Positions 1-6,467 of a stretch of DNA of 9,033 bases are shown piece by piece. Position 1 is the first letter of the stretch; every line of letters starts with the position of its first letter. Source of the stretch: DASPKS01 sp035628035 (GTDB lineage Bacteria > Bacteroidota > Rhodothermia > Rhodothermales > Rubricoccaceae); contig DASPKS010000202.1 in assembly GCA_035628035.1 (NCBI GenBank), positions 1 to 9,033 on the forward strand, given 5' to 3'. The notes under the pieces were generated by a model. The model was given only the letters and a program-made list of their open reading frames with translations, had not been told where the DNA came from and did not search any database. Made by a program: the position numbers and the translations under genes.

Positions 1-1
1 C

Positions 2-430
2 TCCGACGACCCCTTCGCTTTCGACGACGGCCCGCCAAGCCTCCCCCTCATCAGCCAGACCTCCAGCCGCGAGCCTGAGCACCTGCGCCGGCGCCCCCTC
101 GGGTCGCTCCACGTAGACCCCCGCCTTCTCGGGCGGGCCGATCCCGACGGCTGCCTCGTCGCGGTGGCCGGGGACGACGGGATGAACAGCGCGGGCATCC
201 GCAAGAACGATCTCCTCGTCGTGGAGGAGGCGCCGTGGAAGGACGTCCGCAACGACGAGCTGGTAGCCGCGCTGCTCGGCGAGCGCCTCGTCGTACGCCG
301 GTTCGAGGTAGCGAATGGTCGGCTCCACCTCCGCGCCGCCGAAAAACGCTACGCCGACGAGTCGTTCGCTCCCGACGATGACGGCTGCCACGTGGTCGGC
401 CGCGTGCTCGCGGTGATGCGGAAGCTCTAG
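2..430 (+). CDS. LexA/UmuD-like S24-fold protein, C-terminal part, catalytically degenerate (5' truncated)
   Basis: The frame is open from the window edge to the TAG at 428-430, giving 142 visible codons, so the start and any DNA-binding domain lie outside. From about visible residue 37 it follows the LexA/UmuD C-terminal (S24) fold: a GSLHVDPRLLG segment, VAGDDGMNSAGI in place of the usual GDSMxxxGI, NDLLVVEE, ELVAALLGERLVVRRF, NGRLHLRA and a final VVGRVLAVMRKL. In active members the Ser of GDSM and the Lys of TVK form the catalytic dyad. Here the Ser position reads Gly, with one extra residue before it (GDDGM), and the Lys position reads Arg (VVRRF). No Ala-Gly self-cleavage pair is visible upstream. 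I infer a regulator or UmuD-like protein that cannot self-cleave. A GTG at 164 could start a shorter product, but that would begin inside the conserved fold. The S24 fold assignment is good; the specific role is unknown. Confidence 0.75.
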   Translation, partial: SDDPFAFDDGPPSLPLISQTSSREPEHLRRRPLGSLHVDPRLLGRADPDGCLVAVAGDDGMNSAGIRKNDLLVVEEAPWKDVRNDELVAALLGERLVVRRFEVANGRLHLRAAEKRYADESFAPDDDGCHVVGRVLAVMRKL

Positions 431-431
431 A

Positions 432-451
432 ATCGCGGATTAGCCCGCGAT
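432..451. terminator. Short hairpin between convergent genes, possible bidirectional terminator
   Basis: ATCGCGG (432-438) and CCGCGAT (445-451) form a perfect 7-bp stem around a 6-base loop. The loop contains the DUF819 stop codon (440-442), and the hairpin starts two bases after the S24-fold gene stops. Position between two converging genes suggests shared transcript ends. There is no T-tract on either side, and part of the stem is coding sequence for the last DUF819 residues, so the assignment is weak. Confidence 0.3.
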
Positions 452-1639
452 CTGGCCGAGCATCCACGCACAGCCGAGCCCAGCGTAGATCCCCAAGATG
501 TACCCGAGCACGGCGAGGAGCAGCCCCACCGGCGCCATCGCGGGGAGGTAGACGCCCGCCACGATGGGCGCGCTCGCGGCCCCGCCGATGTTCGCCATGC
601 TCCCCGTCGCCACGAAGAAGAGCGGAGCGCGGAGCAGCTTTGCCGCGAGAAGGAGGAGGAGGGCGTGGAAGGCGATCCAGACGACCCCGGCGAGGAGATA
701 AACCGGCGTCTCGAGCACGGCCTTGAGGTCGGCCGATGCGCCGATGGACGTGAGGAGGAGGTACAGGGCCACATAGCCGATGCGGCTGGCCCCGTCGCGC
801 TCCAGCCGCCGCATCGGGGTGAAGGAGAGGACGAGCCCAGCGGTGACGGCGATGAGCACGGCCCACGTCCCGGCCGAGATGATCGTGGGGTCGCCGAGGG
901 CGGGGAGCCCATCCCCGATGAGCCGCGAGACAACGGCGGCCCCGAAGCCGAGCCCGATAAGCACCGTCAGCGTGGCGATGGTGGACGGCCGGCGCTCCGT
1001 GTCCACCGCCGCGAGGGCGGCGTTGACGGACTCCATCGCCGAAGTGTCGGCCCGCACCCAGCGGTCGAACCGGGCCTGGTACGCCGAGAGGAACAACAAA
1101 ATGCCCATCCACCCGTAGCCGACAACGGTATCGACGACGATGAGCGGGGCGACGGTCGAGTCGGAGGCTCCGACGCTCTCCTTGATGGCGAGGAGGTTGG
1201 CCGTCCCGCCGATCCAGCTCCCTGAAAGCGCGGCGAACCCCTTCCACGCCTCTGGATCGGGCAGGAGCGGGTCGAACAGCGCGTACGCAAGCGGCCCCCC
1301 GAGCACGACGCCGAGCGTGCCGACGAGCATCATCACGAGTGCGAGGCGGCCGAGCTTGGCGATGGCCCCGAAGTCCACCGTAATCATGAGGAGGAAGAGG
1401 GAGAACGGGAGGAGGTAGCGGCTCATCCAGTCGTAAGCCGGGCTCGTGGCCGGCGTGATGCCCGCTGTGGTGGAGAGCATCGGGAGGAAGTAGGCCCAGA
1501 TGACGGGCGGCACGACGTCGAAGAACTTCTCCGAGCCCTTCACGAGCGTGAGGGCGTAGACGCCCGCGAGAAGGGTAGCGAGGTAGGCGAAGAGCGCCGT
1601 CGGCTCCGTGATGAGCGCAGCGGGAGGGGCATCGGGCAT
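440..1639 (-). CDS. DUF819 family multi-spanning inner-membrane protein
   Basis: This 399-residue protein is dominated by hydrophobic segments, roughly ten predicted by eye, separated by short loops, so it should sit in the cytoplasmic membrane. It matches the DUF819 (YjcL-like) family through SGSWIGGTANLLAIKE at about 139-154 and a related SMANIGGAASAPIVA at about 347-361. The two similar GG-containing motifs in the two halves suggest an internally duplicated, transporter-like fold (inference). A hydrophilic stretch at about 188-220 separates the halves. The substrate is not known for the family. The ATG at 1639 begins the conserved N-terminal part; no Shine-Dalgarno is evident. It is the last gene of a leftward run after the Nudix gene (42-bp gap) and pyrG, which may hint at a nucleotide-related role but does not establish one. 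Confidence 0.85.
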   Translation of the reverse strand: MPDAPPAALITEPTALFAYLATLLAGVYALTLVKGSEKFFDVVPPVIWAYFLPMLSTTAGITPATSPAYDWMSRYLLPFSLFLLMITVDFGAIAKLGRLALVMMLVGTLGVVLGGPLAYALFDPLLPDPEAWKGFAALSGSWIGGTANLLAIKESVGASDSTVAPLIVVDTVVGYGWMGILLFLSAYQARFDRWVRADTSAMESVNAALAAVDTERRPSTIATLTVLIGLGFGAAVVSRLIGDGLPALGDPTIISAGTWAVLIAVTAGLVLSFTPMRRLERDGASRIGYVALYLLLTSIGASADLKAVLETPVYLLAGVVWIAFHALLLLLAAKLLRAPLFFVATGSMANIGGAASAPIVAGVYLPAMAPVGLLLAVLGYILGIYAGLGCAWMLGQIAG

Positions 1640-1680
1640 AAGGCCAGCGGTGGAGGCCCTTCAAGATAGCTGGCGGCCTT
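1640..1680 (-). promoter_or_regulatory. Inverted repeat filling the gap before the DUF819 start codon
   Basis: In the 42-bp gap between the Nudix stop and the DUF819 ATG, AAGGCC (1640-1645) followed by AGC pairs with GCT (1669-1671) and GGCCTT (1675-1680), with a 3-base bulge. In the leftward transcript this gives a 9-bp bulged stem whose 3' arm ends directly at the ATG. It could mask the start codon region or act as a weak attenuator. There is no U-tract, so a standard terminator is unlikely. It may also be chance in GC-rich DNA. Confidence 0.25.
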
Positions 1681-1681
1681 C

Positions 1682-2191
1682 TTAGCGAAGGGTGCCGACG
1701 TAGCGCGTCCCCCCGGGGAAGCCCCTCGGCGCGTCCGCAGCGAGCCAACTCGGCAAGCCCTCAGGATAGACGCGCAGGCCCCGCATCTCATCGAACGAGA
1801 CGAGCCGTACGGCGCGGATGAGCTGTTCCCCGCTTGCTACCTCGGGGTCGTGTCCCTGGACGACCGCACCCGGGTCGAGCGGGCCAACCCCACCACACTG
1901 GAAGTAAAAAGAGATGGCATGGAGTGGGGGACGCACGAAGTCGAGCACATAGCGGAGCGGGCCGACCTCCACCGTTAGCCCGGTTTCTTCTCGCACTTCG
2001 CGCTGGAGCGCTTCGGTCAGGCTCTCGCCGAAGTCCACGCCACCGCCGGGCGGCGTCCAGAACGGCTTTTCATCCCACAGCCCGGCGTGCTCGACGAGGA
2101 GGAGCCCCGAAGGCGAAGCCGGCTCATCGAAAAGGAGGGCCCCCACGCGTACGCGCAGGCGTCCCCCGTAGAGGCCGAGCGCGGTGGTCAT
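1682..2191 (-). CDS. Nudix hydrolase
   Basis: This 169-residue protein carries a complete Nudix box at about residues 50-72, fitting G-x5-E-x7-REVREE-TGL with the preceding WTPPGGGV. The REVREE glutamates are the expected Mg2+ ligands. Enzymes of this family hydrolyse nucleoside diphosphates linked to another group, such as dNTPs, sugar nucleotides or dinucleotides; the sequence does not fix the substrate. The N-terminal RLRVRVGALLFDE strand and the LLLVEH strand before the box are typical. The C-terminal third, after about residue 100, includes AISFYFQCG and a PSWLAAD segment and lacks a motif I can tie to a subfamily. The ATG at 2191 lies 9 bp after the pyrG stop, so it is probably cotranscribed with CTP synthase. 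A house-cleaning or nucleotide-pool role is a reasonable inference. No Shine-Dalgarno is seen. Confidence 0.92.
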   Translation of the reverse strand: MTTALGLYGGRLRVRVGALLFDEPASPSGLLLVEHAGLWDEKPFWTPPGGGVDFGESLTEALQREVREETGLTVEVGPLRYVLDFVRPPLHAISFYFQCGGVGPLDPGAVVQGHDPEVASGEQLIRAVRLVSFDEMRGLRVYPEGLPSWLAADAPRGFPGGTRYVGTLR

Positions 2192-2200
2192 CCGCGGCGG

Positions 2201-3949
2201 CTAGCGCCCGTCGCCCGTGCTCTCCGCGAGGACGCGCGCCGAGGCGCGGCGCACCCGGCGCACGCGGGCCGGTCCCTGCGGAGCCGCCAGCGTGCCGGCC
2301 TGGCGGGCATGCGTCACGGCGGCCCCCACCCACGCCACGAACAGCGGGTGGGGCTGCTGGACCGTGCTTCGGTACTCCGGGTGGAACTGCACCCCCACGA
2401 ACCACGGGTGTACCGCTTCCGGCAGCTCGACGATCTCGACGAGGTCCTTCTCCGGGTTGACGCCGGAGAAGACCATCCCCGCCTCGCGCAGCTTGTAGCG
2501 GAGGTCGTTGTTGACCTCGTACCGGTGGCGGTGCCGTTCGAACACCTCGGGCGAACCGTAGACCGCCCGGGCGTTCGTGCCCTCGGTGAGACGGCACCGG
2601 TACTGGCCGAGCCGCATCGTCCCCCCTTTGTCCGTAACGGTCTTTTGCTCCGCCATCAGGGCGATGACGGGGTAAGGCGAATCGGGGTCGAACTCCGTGG
2701 AATGGGCGCCTTCCATCCCACAGACGTTCCGCGCGAACTCGACGACGGCCACTTGCATCCCCAGACACACCCCCAGGAACGGCAGCCCCTGCTCCCGGGC
2801 ATAGCGGACAGCCTCGATCTTCCCGTCGATCCCGCGGTCGCCGAACCCCGGCGCCACGAGCACGCCGGAGCACCCCGCCAGCTGCTCGGTGACGTTCTCG
2901 GCCGTCACCTCGTCGGAGAGGATCGGGACGACGTCTACCTGGACGTGGTTGGCGGCGCCCGCCAGCAGGAGGCTCTCGGAGATCGACTTGTAGGCGTCCT
3001 GGTGGGCGACGTACTTCCCGACGAGGGCGAGGCGTACCTGCCCCTCCGGGTTCTTCAGCCGCCGCAGGAACTCTACCCACGCCGCCAGCTCCGCGTCGGC
3101 ATCGGCGCGGCCCTCCAGGTGGAGCCGCTCCATCACCACGCGGTCGAGGCCGTGCTCGCGGAAGAGGAGGGGGACCTCGTAGATGGACTCGGCGTCGAGC
3201 GCGGGGACGACGGCCTGCGGCTCCACGTTCGTGAACATCGCGATCTTCGTCCGGAGGTCGTCCGAGAGCGGGTGCTCGGCGCGGCAGACGAGCACGTCGG
3301 GCTGGAGCCCGTAGCTCTGGAGCGTCTTGACGGAGTGCTGCGTCGGCTTCGTCTTGAGCTCGCCCGCGGCGGCGAGGTAGGGGACCAGCGTGAGGTGGAC
3401 GAGGCAGGTGTTCGCGCGCCCCTCTTCGAGGGAGAGCTGGCGGATGGCCTCGAGGTAGGGGAGGCTCTCGATGTCGCCGGCCGTCCCGCCGATCTCGGTG
3501 ATGATCACGTCGTAATCGCCCGTGTCGGCGAGGCGGCGCATCCACCCCTTGATCTCGTCGATGACGTGCGGGACCACCTGGACGGTCTTGCCGAGGTAGG
3601 CGCCGGCGCGCTCCTTCGCGATGACGCCGGAGTAGACGCGGCCCGTCGTGACGTTGTTGGCCTGCCGCATCGGGACGCCGAGGAACCGCTCGTAGTGCCC
3701 GAGGTCGAGGTCGGTCTCCGCGCCGTCGTCGGTGACGAACACCTCCCCGTGCTCGTACGGGTTCATCGTCCCCGCGTCGACGTTGATGTACGGGTCGAAC
3801 TTCTGGATGGTGACCCGGAGGCCGTGCGCTTCGAGGAGCCGCCCGAGTGAGGCCGAGAGGATGCCCTTGCCGAGGGACGACGTGACGCCGCCGGTGACGA
3901 AGAGGTGCTTGGCCGGCGGGGGGGTGCCGTTGGAGGCAGGCAAGGCCAT
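2201..3949 (-). CDS. pyrG: CTP synthase (glutamine hydrolysing)
   Basis: PyrG converts UTP, ATP and glutamine to CTP, the last step of de novo pyrimidine nucleotide synthesis, in the cytoplasm. From the ATG at 3949 it has 582 residues. The synthetase domain (about 14-285) shows the HLFVTGGVTSSLGKG P-loop at 15-29, KFDPYINVDAGTMNP at 50-64, HGEVFVTDDGAETDLDLGHYE at 67-87 and ITEIGGTAGDIES at 150-162. The glutaminase domain (about 304-548) has the oxyanion segment APGFGDRG at 366-373, nucleophile Cys395 in GVCLGMQ, and the His523/Glu525 pair in FHPEYRS. An in-frame TTG at 4012 would add 21 residues of low-complexity sequence; the ATG gives the usual short leader, so I chose it. The protein is longer than the E. 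coli enzyme (545), mainly through an Arg-rich tail from about 550. It heads the probable pyrG-Nudix-DUF819 run. Confidence 0.97.
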   Translation of the reverse strand: MALPASNGTPPPAKHLFVTGGVTSSLGKGILSASLGRLLEAHGLRVTIQKFDPYINVDAGTMNPYEHGEVFVTDDGAETDLDLGHYERFLGVPMRQANNVTTGRVYSGVIAKERAGAYLGKTVQVVPHVIDEIKGWMRRLADTGDYDVIITEIGGTAGDIESLPYLEAIRQLSLEEGRANTCLVHLTLVPYLAAAGELKTKPTQHSVKTLQSYGLQPDVLVCRAEHPLSDDLRTKIAMFTNVEPQAVVPALDAESIYEVPLLFREHGLDRVVMERLHLEGRADADAELAAWVEFLRRLKNPEGQVRLALVGKYVAHQDAYKSISESLLLAGAANHVQVDVVPILSDEVTAENVTEQLAGCSGVLVAPGFGDRGIDGKIEAVRYAREQGLPFLGVCLGMQVAVVEFARNVCGMEGAHSTEFDPDSPYPVIALMAEQKTVTDKGGTMRLGQYRCRLTEGTNARAVYGSPEVFERHRHRYEVNNDLRYKLREAGMVFSGVNPEKDLVEIVELPEAVHPWFVGVQFHPEYRSTVQQPHPLFVAWVGAAVTHARQAGTLAAPQGPARVRRVRRASARVLAESTGDGR

Positions 3950-4037
3950 GGCGAACGGGGCTGGGCCGGACGGCGCCGGCAGGGGAGGAGCGGACCTACG
4001 TTCGCCCCACAAGGTACGCCAGCATGCCGCCCTCCGC

Positions 4038-4064
4038 TCCCACGGGGGGTGCTTTTCCGTGGGA
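4038..4064 (-). terminator. Hairpin downstream of the epimerase gene, probable terminator
   Basis: TCCCACGG (4038-4045) and CCGTGGGA (4057-4064) form a perfect 8-bp stem with an 11-base loop. It starts 7 bases beyond the epimerase stop codon in the leftward direction. A U-tract is missing after the stem, so it may be a weak or factor-assisted terminator, or an mRNA-stabilising 3' end. It separates the glycan genes from pyrG. The remaining 88 bp up to the pyrG ATG would then hold the pyrG promoter, although I see no convincing consensus there. Confidence 0.45.
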
Positions 4065-4071
4065 CGGCAGT

Positions 4072-5058
4072 TCAGGCGGCCTGCGCCTCGTAGTAAGCCA
4101 GCGCGCGGGCGATCCCTTCGCGGAACTCAATGGTGGGCGTGAACCCGAGGGCGGCCTGCTTCGCCGTGTCGCCACCGCGCGCGAAGACGCCCTCCGGCTT
4201 GTCGCTCGTCCCCTTTACTTCGGGCGTATACCCGCACAGTTCGGCGGCCAGCCGCGCAAAGTCGATGAACGAGGTGTAGATCCCCGTCGAGAGGTTGACG
4301 GCGTCGCCGTCGTCGATGGCGCCCATCGTCGTGAGCACGCCCGTGACGCAGTCCTCGACATGGATGAAGTCGCGCATCTGGAGGCCGCTGCCCCACACGG
4401 TCAGCACGGGCTCGCCCCGATGGGCGAGGGCGCGCTTGCAGATGCTCGGGAAGGGGTAGGTGTCGTCCTGGTCCTCGCCGTAGCCGGAGAACGGGCGGTA
4501 GCACACGCTCTTGAGCCCGTGCCGCTCATAGGCCAGCCGCGAGAGGTACTCCACCGTAAGCTTCGACCACCCGTAGGAGAGGTCGGGCATCCCGAGGTCG
4601 TCCTCGAACGAGATCATGTCCTCGCGGAGGAGCACGTAGTGGTCGCGGCGCTGGAGCGTGATGGGGTAGGCCGCGCTCGACGAGAAGATGACGCTCTTGG
4701 CCGGCTGCGCCTTCACGGCCCACTGCCAGTACGCCGCGTCGATGGCGAGGTCGTCGGCGACGGCGAGCGGGTTGTGCTCGATGACGAGGCGCCCACCGAC
4801 GATGGCCGCGAGGTGATAGACCTCATCGAAGTCGCTGTCCTGCCGCTGAAGGAAAAAAGCGCGGCAATCCTCGCCGTAGAAGTGGAAACGGTCATGGTCG
4901 CGCGGGTCGAAGAGCGGCCAGCCGTCGTCGGGGTGGACGCCGCCGGTGAAGGGCGCCACGTTGTCGACGCAATGGACCTCGTCGCCGCGCTTGAGGAGCC
5001 GCCGCACGAAGTGGCGCCCCACGAACCCCGCGCCGCCGGTGACGAGCACCTTCTTCAC
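4072..5058 (-). CDS. NAD-dependent nucleotide-sugar epimerase/dehydratase (extended SDR)
   Basis: This 328-residue cytoplasmic enzyme has the extended SDR layout. The N-terminal Rossmann motif TGGAGFVG is at 7-14, the acidic ribose-binding VDN at 31-33, HLAAIVGG at 82-89, and the active site consists of SSSAAYP (126-132) with Tyr162 and Lys166 in YGWSK. The C-terminal substrate half includes YRPFSGYGE (187-195), VWGSGLQMRDFIHVEDCV (221-238) and the closing LGFTPTIEFREGIARAL. Enzymes of this family epimerise or dehydrate GDP- or UDP-sugars. The HLAA-GG segment and WGSGLQ-RDF pattern are reminiscent of GDP-mannose 3,5-epimerase and UDP-glucose 4-epimerase relatives, but I cannot fix the substrate. 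The start is a GTG inside a GTGA overlap with the preceding glycosyltransferase stop, backed by a strong Shine-Dalgarno, which implies coupled translation. Together the two genes probably supply and transfer a sugar for a surface glycan (inference). Confidence 0.9.
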   Translation of the reverse strand: MKKVLVTGGAGFVGRHFVRRLLKRGDEVHCVDNVAPFTGGVHPDDGWPLFDPRDHDRFHFYGEDCRAFFLQRQDSDFDEVYHLAAIVGGRLVIEHNPLAVADDLAIDAAYWQWAVKAQPAKSVIFSSSAAYPITLQRRDHYVLLREDMISFEDDLGMPDLSYGWSKLTVEYLSRLAYERHGLKSVCYRPFSGYGEDQDDTYPFPSICKRALAHRGEPVLTVWGSGLQMRDFIHVEDCVTGVLTTMGAIDDGDAVNLSTGIYTSFIDFARLAAELCGYTPEVKGTSDKPEGVFARGGDTAKQAALGFTPTIEFREGIARALAYYEAQAA

Positions 5059-6251
5059 CCCGGCACCTCCGCCGGAGCCGGACGCTTCTCAAGGAAGGGT
5101 AGGAGCTGCGCCACGAGGGCATCCCACGAATACTTCCGTCCCTGGGCGGCGGCGCCCGCGGCGAGCCGCTCCGGCGTGCCTTTCCGGAAGAATCGCACGA
5201 GCGCATCGGCCAGTGCGTCCACGTCGTTCGGGGGGACGACGTAGCCGGCCACGTCGTCGGGGACGACCTCCGCGAGCACGCCGAGGTCGGTCACGATCAT
5301 CGGCTTCCCGAAGAAGAACGCCGTCTGCGCCACGCCGCTCGGCGTAGCGGAGCGGTAGGGCTGCGCGACGACGTCGGCGGCGGAGAAGTAGAGATGGACC
5401 TCGTCGTTGGGGATGTAGTCGGAGAAGAACCGGAGCGCGGGGGTGTCTCCCGAGGTGAGGCCGAGGTCGGCGGCGCGCTTTCGGATGGCCTCCTCGTCGT
5501 CGTAGAACTCGCCGGCGACGATCACCTGAAGGTCCACCTTCGCCCGTGCCAGGGGGAGCGCCTCGACGAGGAGGTCGAGCCCCTTGTAATGCCGGACGTA
5601 CCCGAAGAAGAGGGCAGTCGGGCGGTCGGGCAGGCCGAGCTTCGCGCGCGCTTCCTTCGGCGGGATGGGCGGCTCGAAGATGTCGTAGATCGGGTGGAAC
5701 GACTCCAGTACGCGAGCCTCCGGCTTGATGGCGAGGAGGTCCTTCGTGACGTGCTCGGAGAGCGTGAGGTAGCTGTCAGCCACACCGATGAGCCGCCGCA
5801 TCAACGGGTCGGTGAGCGGGAAGCGGTTGTGCGGGCGGACGTTGTGGAGGAAGAGGACGACCTCGGGCGGTGCGGCGCCGGCCTTCTTCAGCGCCTTCCG
5901 CATCGCGCGGAGCGTGCCGAGGTAGGCCGGCACGAAGAACGGCAGCCAGTGCACGAACACCACCACGTCGGGCCGCCCATCCGCTAGCCACCGCCCCGCC
6001 TTCCGCCACGAGCGCGGGTCGAGGGAGTCGAGGAGGCGGGCGGGCTCGTGCGGGAGCGCCCACGGCGTCGTCTCGAGCTGGGTCTTCCCCGGGAAGAGGA
6101 GCTTCGGGTACTGCCGGCTGAACGTGAGCAGCCGCACGTCGGCGTGCTCGCCGAGCGCCTGCGCGAGCCGGTTCGAGAAGTGGGCGATGCCGCCGCGGAA
6201 CGGCCAGGCCGGCCCGATGAGGGCGATGCGGGGCGAGCGGGCGACAGGCAC
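5055..6251 (-). CDS. Family 4 glycosyltransferase (GT-B fold)
   Basis: This 398-residue protein is a likely cytoplasmic or membrane-peripheral retaining glycosyltransferase that moves a sugar from a nucleotide-sugar donor to an acceptor. The N-terminal domain opens with IALIGPAWPFRGGIAHFSN (9-27), the glycine-rich loop common to this group, and includes FVHWLPFF (99-106) and LFLHNVRPHNR (133-143). The donor domain has TALFFGYVRHYKGLDLLVEAL (212-232), LQVIVAGEFY (241-250) and QPYRSATPSGVAQTAFFFGK (297-316), followed by PMIVTDLGVLAEVV. The classical E-x7-E pair is replaced here by the SATPSGVAQTAF version found in a recognisable GT4 subset. Start is GTG at 6251, directly before the conserved first strand; an in-frame stop (6282-6284 complement) limits any extension and no Shine-Dalgarno is present. 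It is the first gene of the two-gene unit with the epimerase. Acceptor and product are unknown. Confidence 0.9.
   Translation of the reverse strand: MPVARSPRIALIGPAWPFRGGIAHFSNRLAQALGEHADVRLLTFSRQYPKLLFPGKTQLETTPWALPHEPARLLDSLDPRSWRKAGRWLADGRPDVVVFVHWLPFFVPAYLGTLRAMRKALKKAGAAPPEVVLFLHNVRPHNRFPLTDPLMRRLIGVADSYLTLSEHVTKDLLAIKPEARVLESFHPIYDIFEPPIPPKEARAKLGLPDRPTALFFGYVRHYKGLDLLVEALPLARAKVDLQVIVAGEFYDDEEAIRKRAADLGLTSGDTPALRFFSDYIPNDEVHLYFSAADVVAQPYRSATPSGVAQTAFFFGKPMIVTDLGVLAEVVPDDVAGYVVPPNDVDALADALVRFFRKGTPERLAAGAAAQGRKYSWDALVAQLLPFLEKRPAPAEVPG
5065..5070 (-). promoter_or_regulatory. Shine-Dalgarno GGAGGT fixing the GTG start of the epimerase
   Basis: On the minus strand GGAGGT lies six bases before the GTG at 5058. 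It is the only strong Shine-Dalgarno seen in the window; the other genes have none. It supports the GTG start and the GTGA overlap with the glycosyltransferase stop (5055-5057), and suggests the second gene is initiated actively as well as by coupling. Confidence 0.7.
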
Positions 6252-6276
6252 GAGGGGCGAAACGGGCGGCGCACTT

Positions 6277-6307
6277 GAAAACTAGACCGCCACTCTGGAG
6301 CCGGGAA
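6277..6307 (-). promoter_or_regulatory. Candidate Bacteroidota-type promoter for the glycosyltransferase-epimerase pair
   Basis: On the minus strand TAGTTTTC (6284 to 6277) matches the Bacteroidota -7 consensus TAnnTTTG at all but the last base. A TTC (6307 to 6305), close to the -33 TTG, lies 20 bases upstream. The -7 element sits in a small AT-rich island in otherwise GC-rich DNA. A start of transcription near 6270 would leave a leader of about 20 bases before the GTG at 6251. The -33 match is imperfect, so this is a candidate only. Confidence 0.35.
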
Positions 6308-6339
6308 TGCAGCCCGTGCGAAGATTACCGGGTGAGACA

Positions 6340-6394
6340 GAACGAGGGTTCATTCTCGTTCGGCGAACCTCCCCGGAACGGTGTCGTTACGTTC
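6340..6394. promoter_or_regulatory. Cluster of GAAC/GTTC inverted repeats, possible operator
   Basis: Three interlocking dyads lie in the divergent intergenic region. GAACGAG (6340-6346) pairs with CTCGTTC (6355-6361). GTTCG (6358-6362) pairs with CGAAC (6364-6368) around one base. GAACG (6376-6380) pairs with CGTTC (6390-6394). Nested in the first is GAAC-GAGG-GTTC (6340-6351), the GAAC-N4-GTTC core shape of Gram-positive LexA boxes. A weak -7-like TACGTTCG (6388-6395) overlaps the last repeat. The cluster lies 70-130 bp upstream of the PorV/PorQ-like gene and could control it, the divergent glycosyltransferase, or both. The binding protein is unknown. Confidence 0.35.
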
Positions 6395-6467
6395 GGTGGC
6401 GCCCATTTTAAAGCCCGGCTTGCCCGGCACTTCCCTTCTGACGGGGCGCCCACCCCTTGCCCTTCCC

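Noticed and set aside
51..1748. Long open frame on the minus strand, 565 codons
   Set aside because: Its translation is Arg/Pro/His-rich low-complexity sequence without family motifs and it overlaps the clear DUF819 gene in another frame; typical of GC-rich DNA.
2087..3850. Long open frame on the plus strand, 587 codons, antisense to pyrG
   Set aside because: It is the mirror of the pyrG coding pattern, and no motif is visible. PyrG itself is unambiguous.
3950..4012. Upstream TTG start extending CTP synthase by 21 residues
   Set aside because: The added residues are low complexity and absent from the usual start of the family; the ATG at 3949 gives a normal leader.
4009..4016. TACCTTGT on the minus strand as a -7 element for pyrG
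   Set aside because: It lacks one T of TAnnTTTG and no -33 element lies at a suitable distance, so it is too weak to list.
4024..5244. Long plus-strand frame opposite the epimerase gene
   Set aside because: It overlaps the full-length SDR enzyme and the end of the glycosyltransferase, and its product has no recognisable domain.
6348..6361. Direct GTTC repeats resembling the alphaproteobacterial LexA site GTTC-N7-GTTC
   Set aside because: The spacer is six bases, not seven, and the organism is not an alphaproteobacterium; the dyads explain the same bases.
6381..6467. Upstream start extending the PorV/PorQ-like protein by 29 residues
   Set aside because: It would place the signal peptide internally and would overlap the GAAC/GTTC repeat cluster; the ATG at 6468 gives a standard signal peptide.
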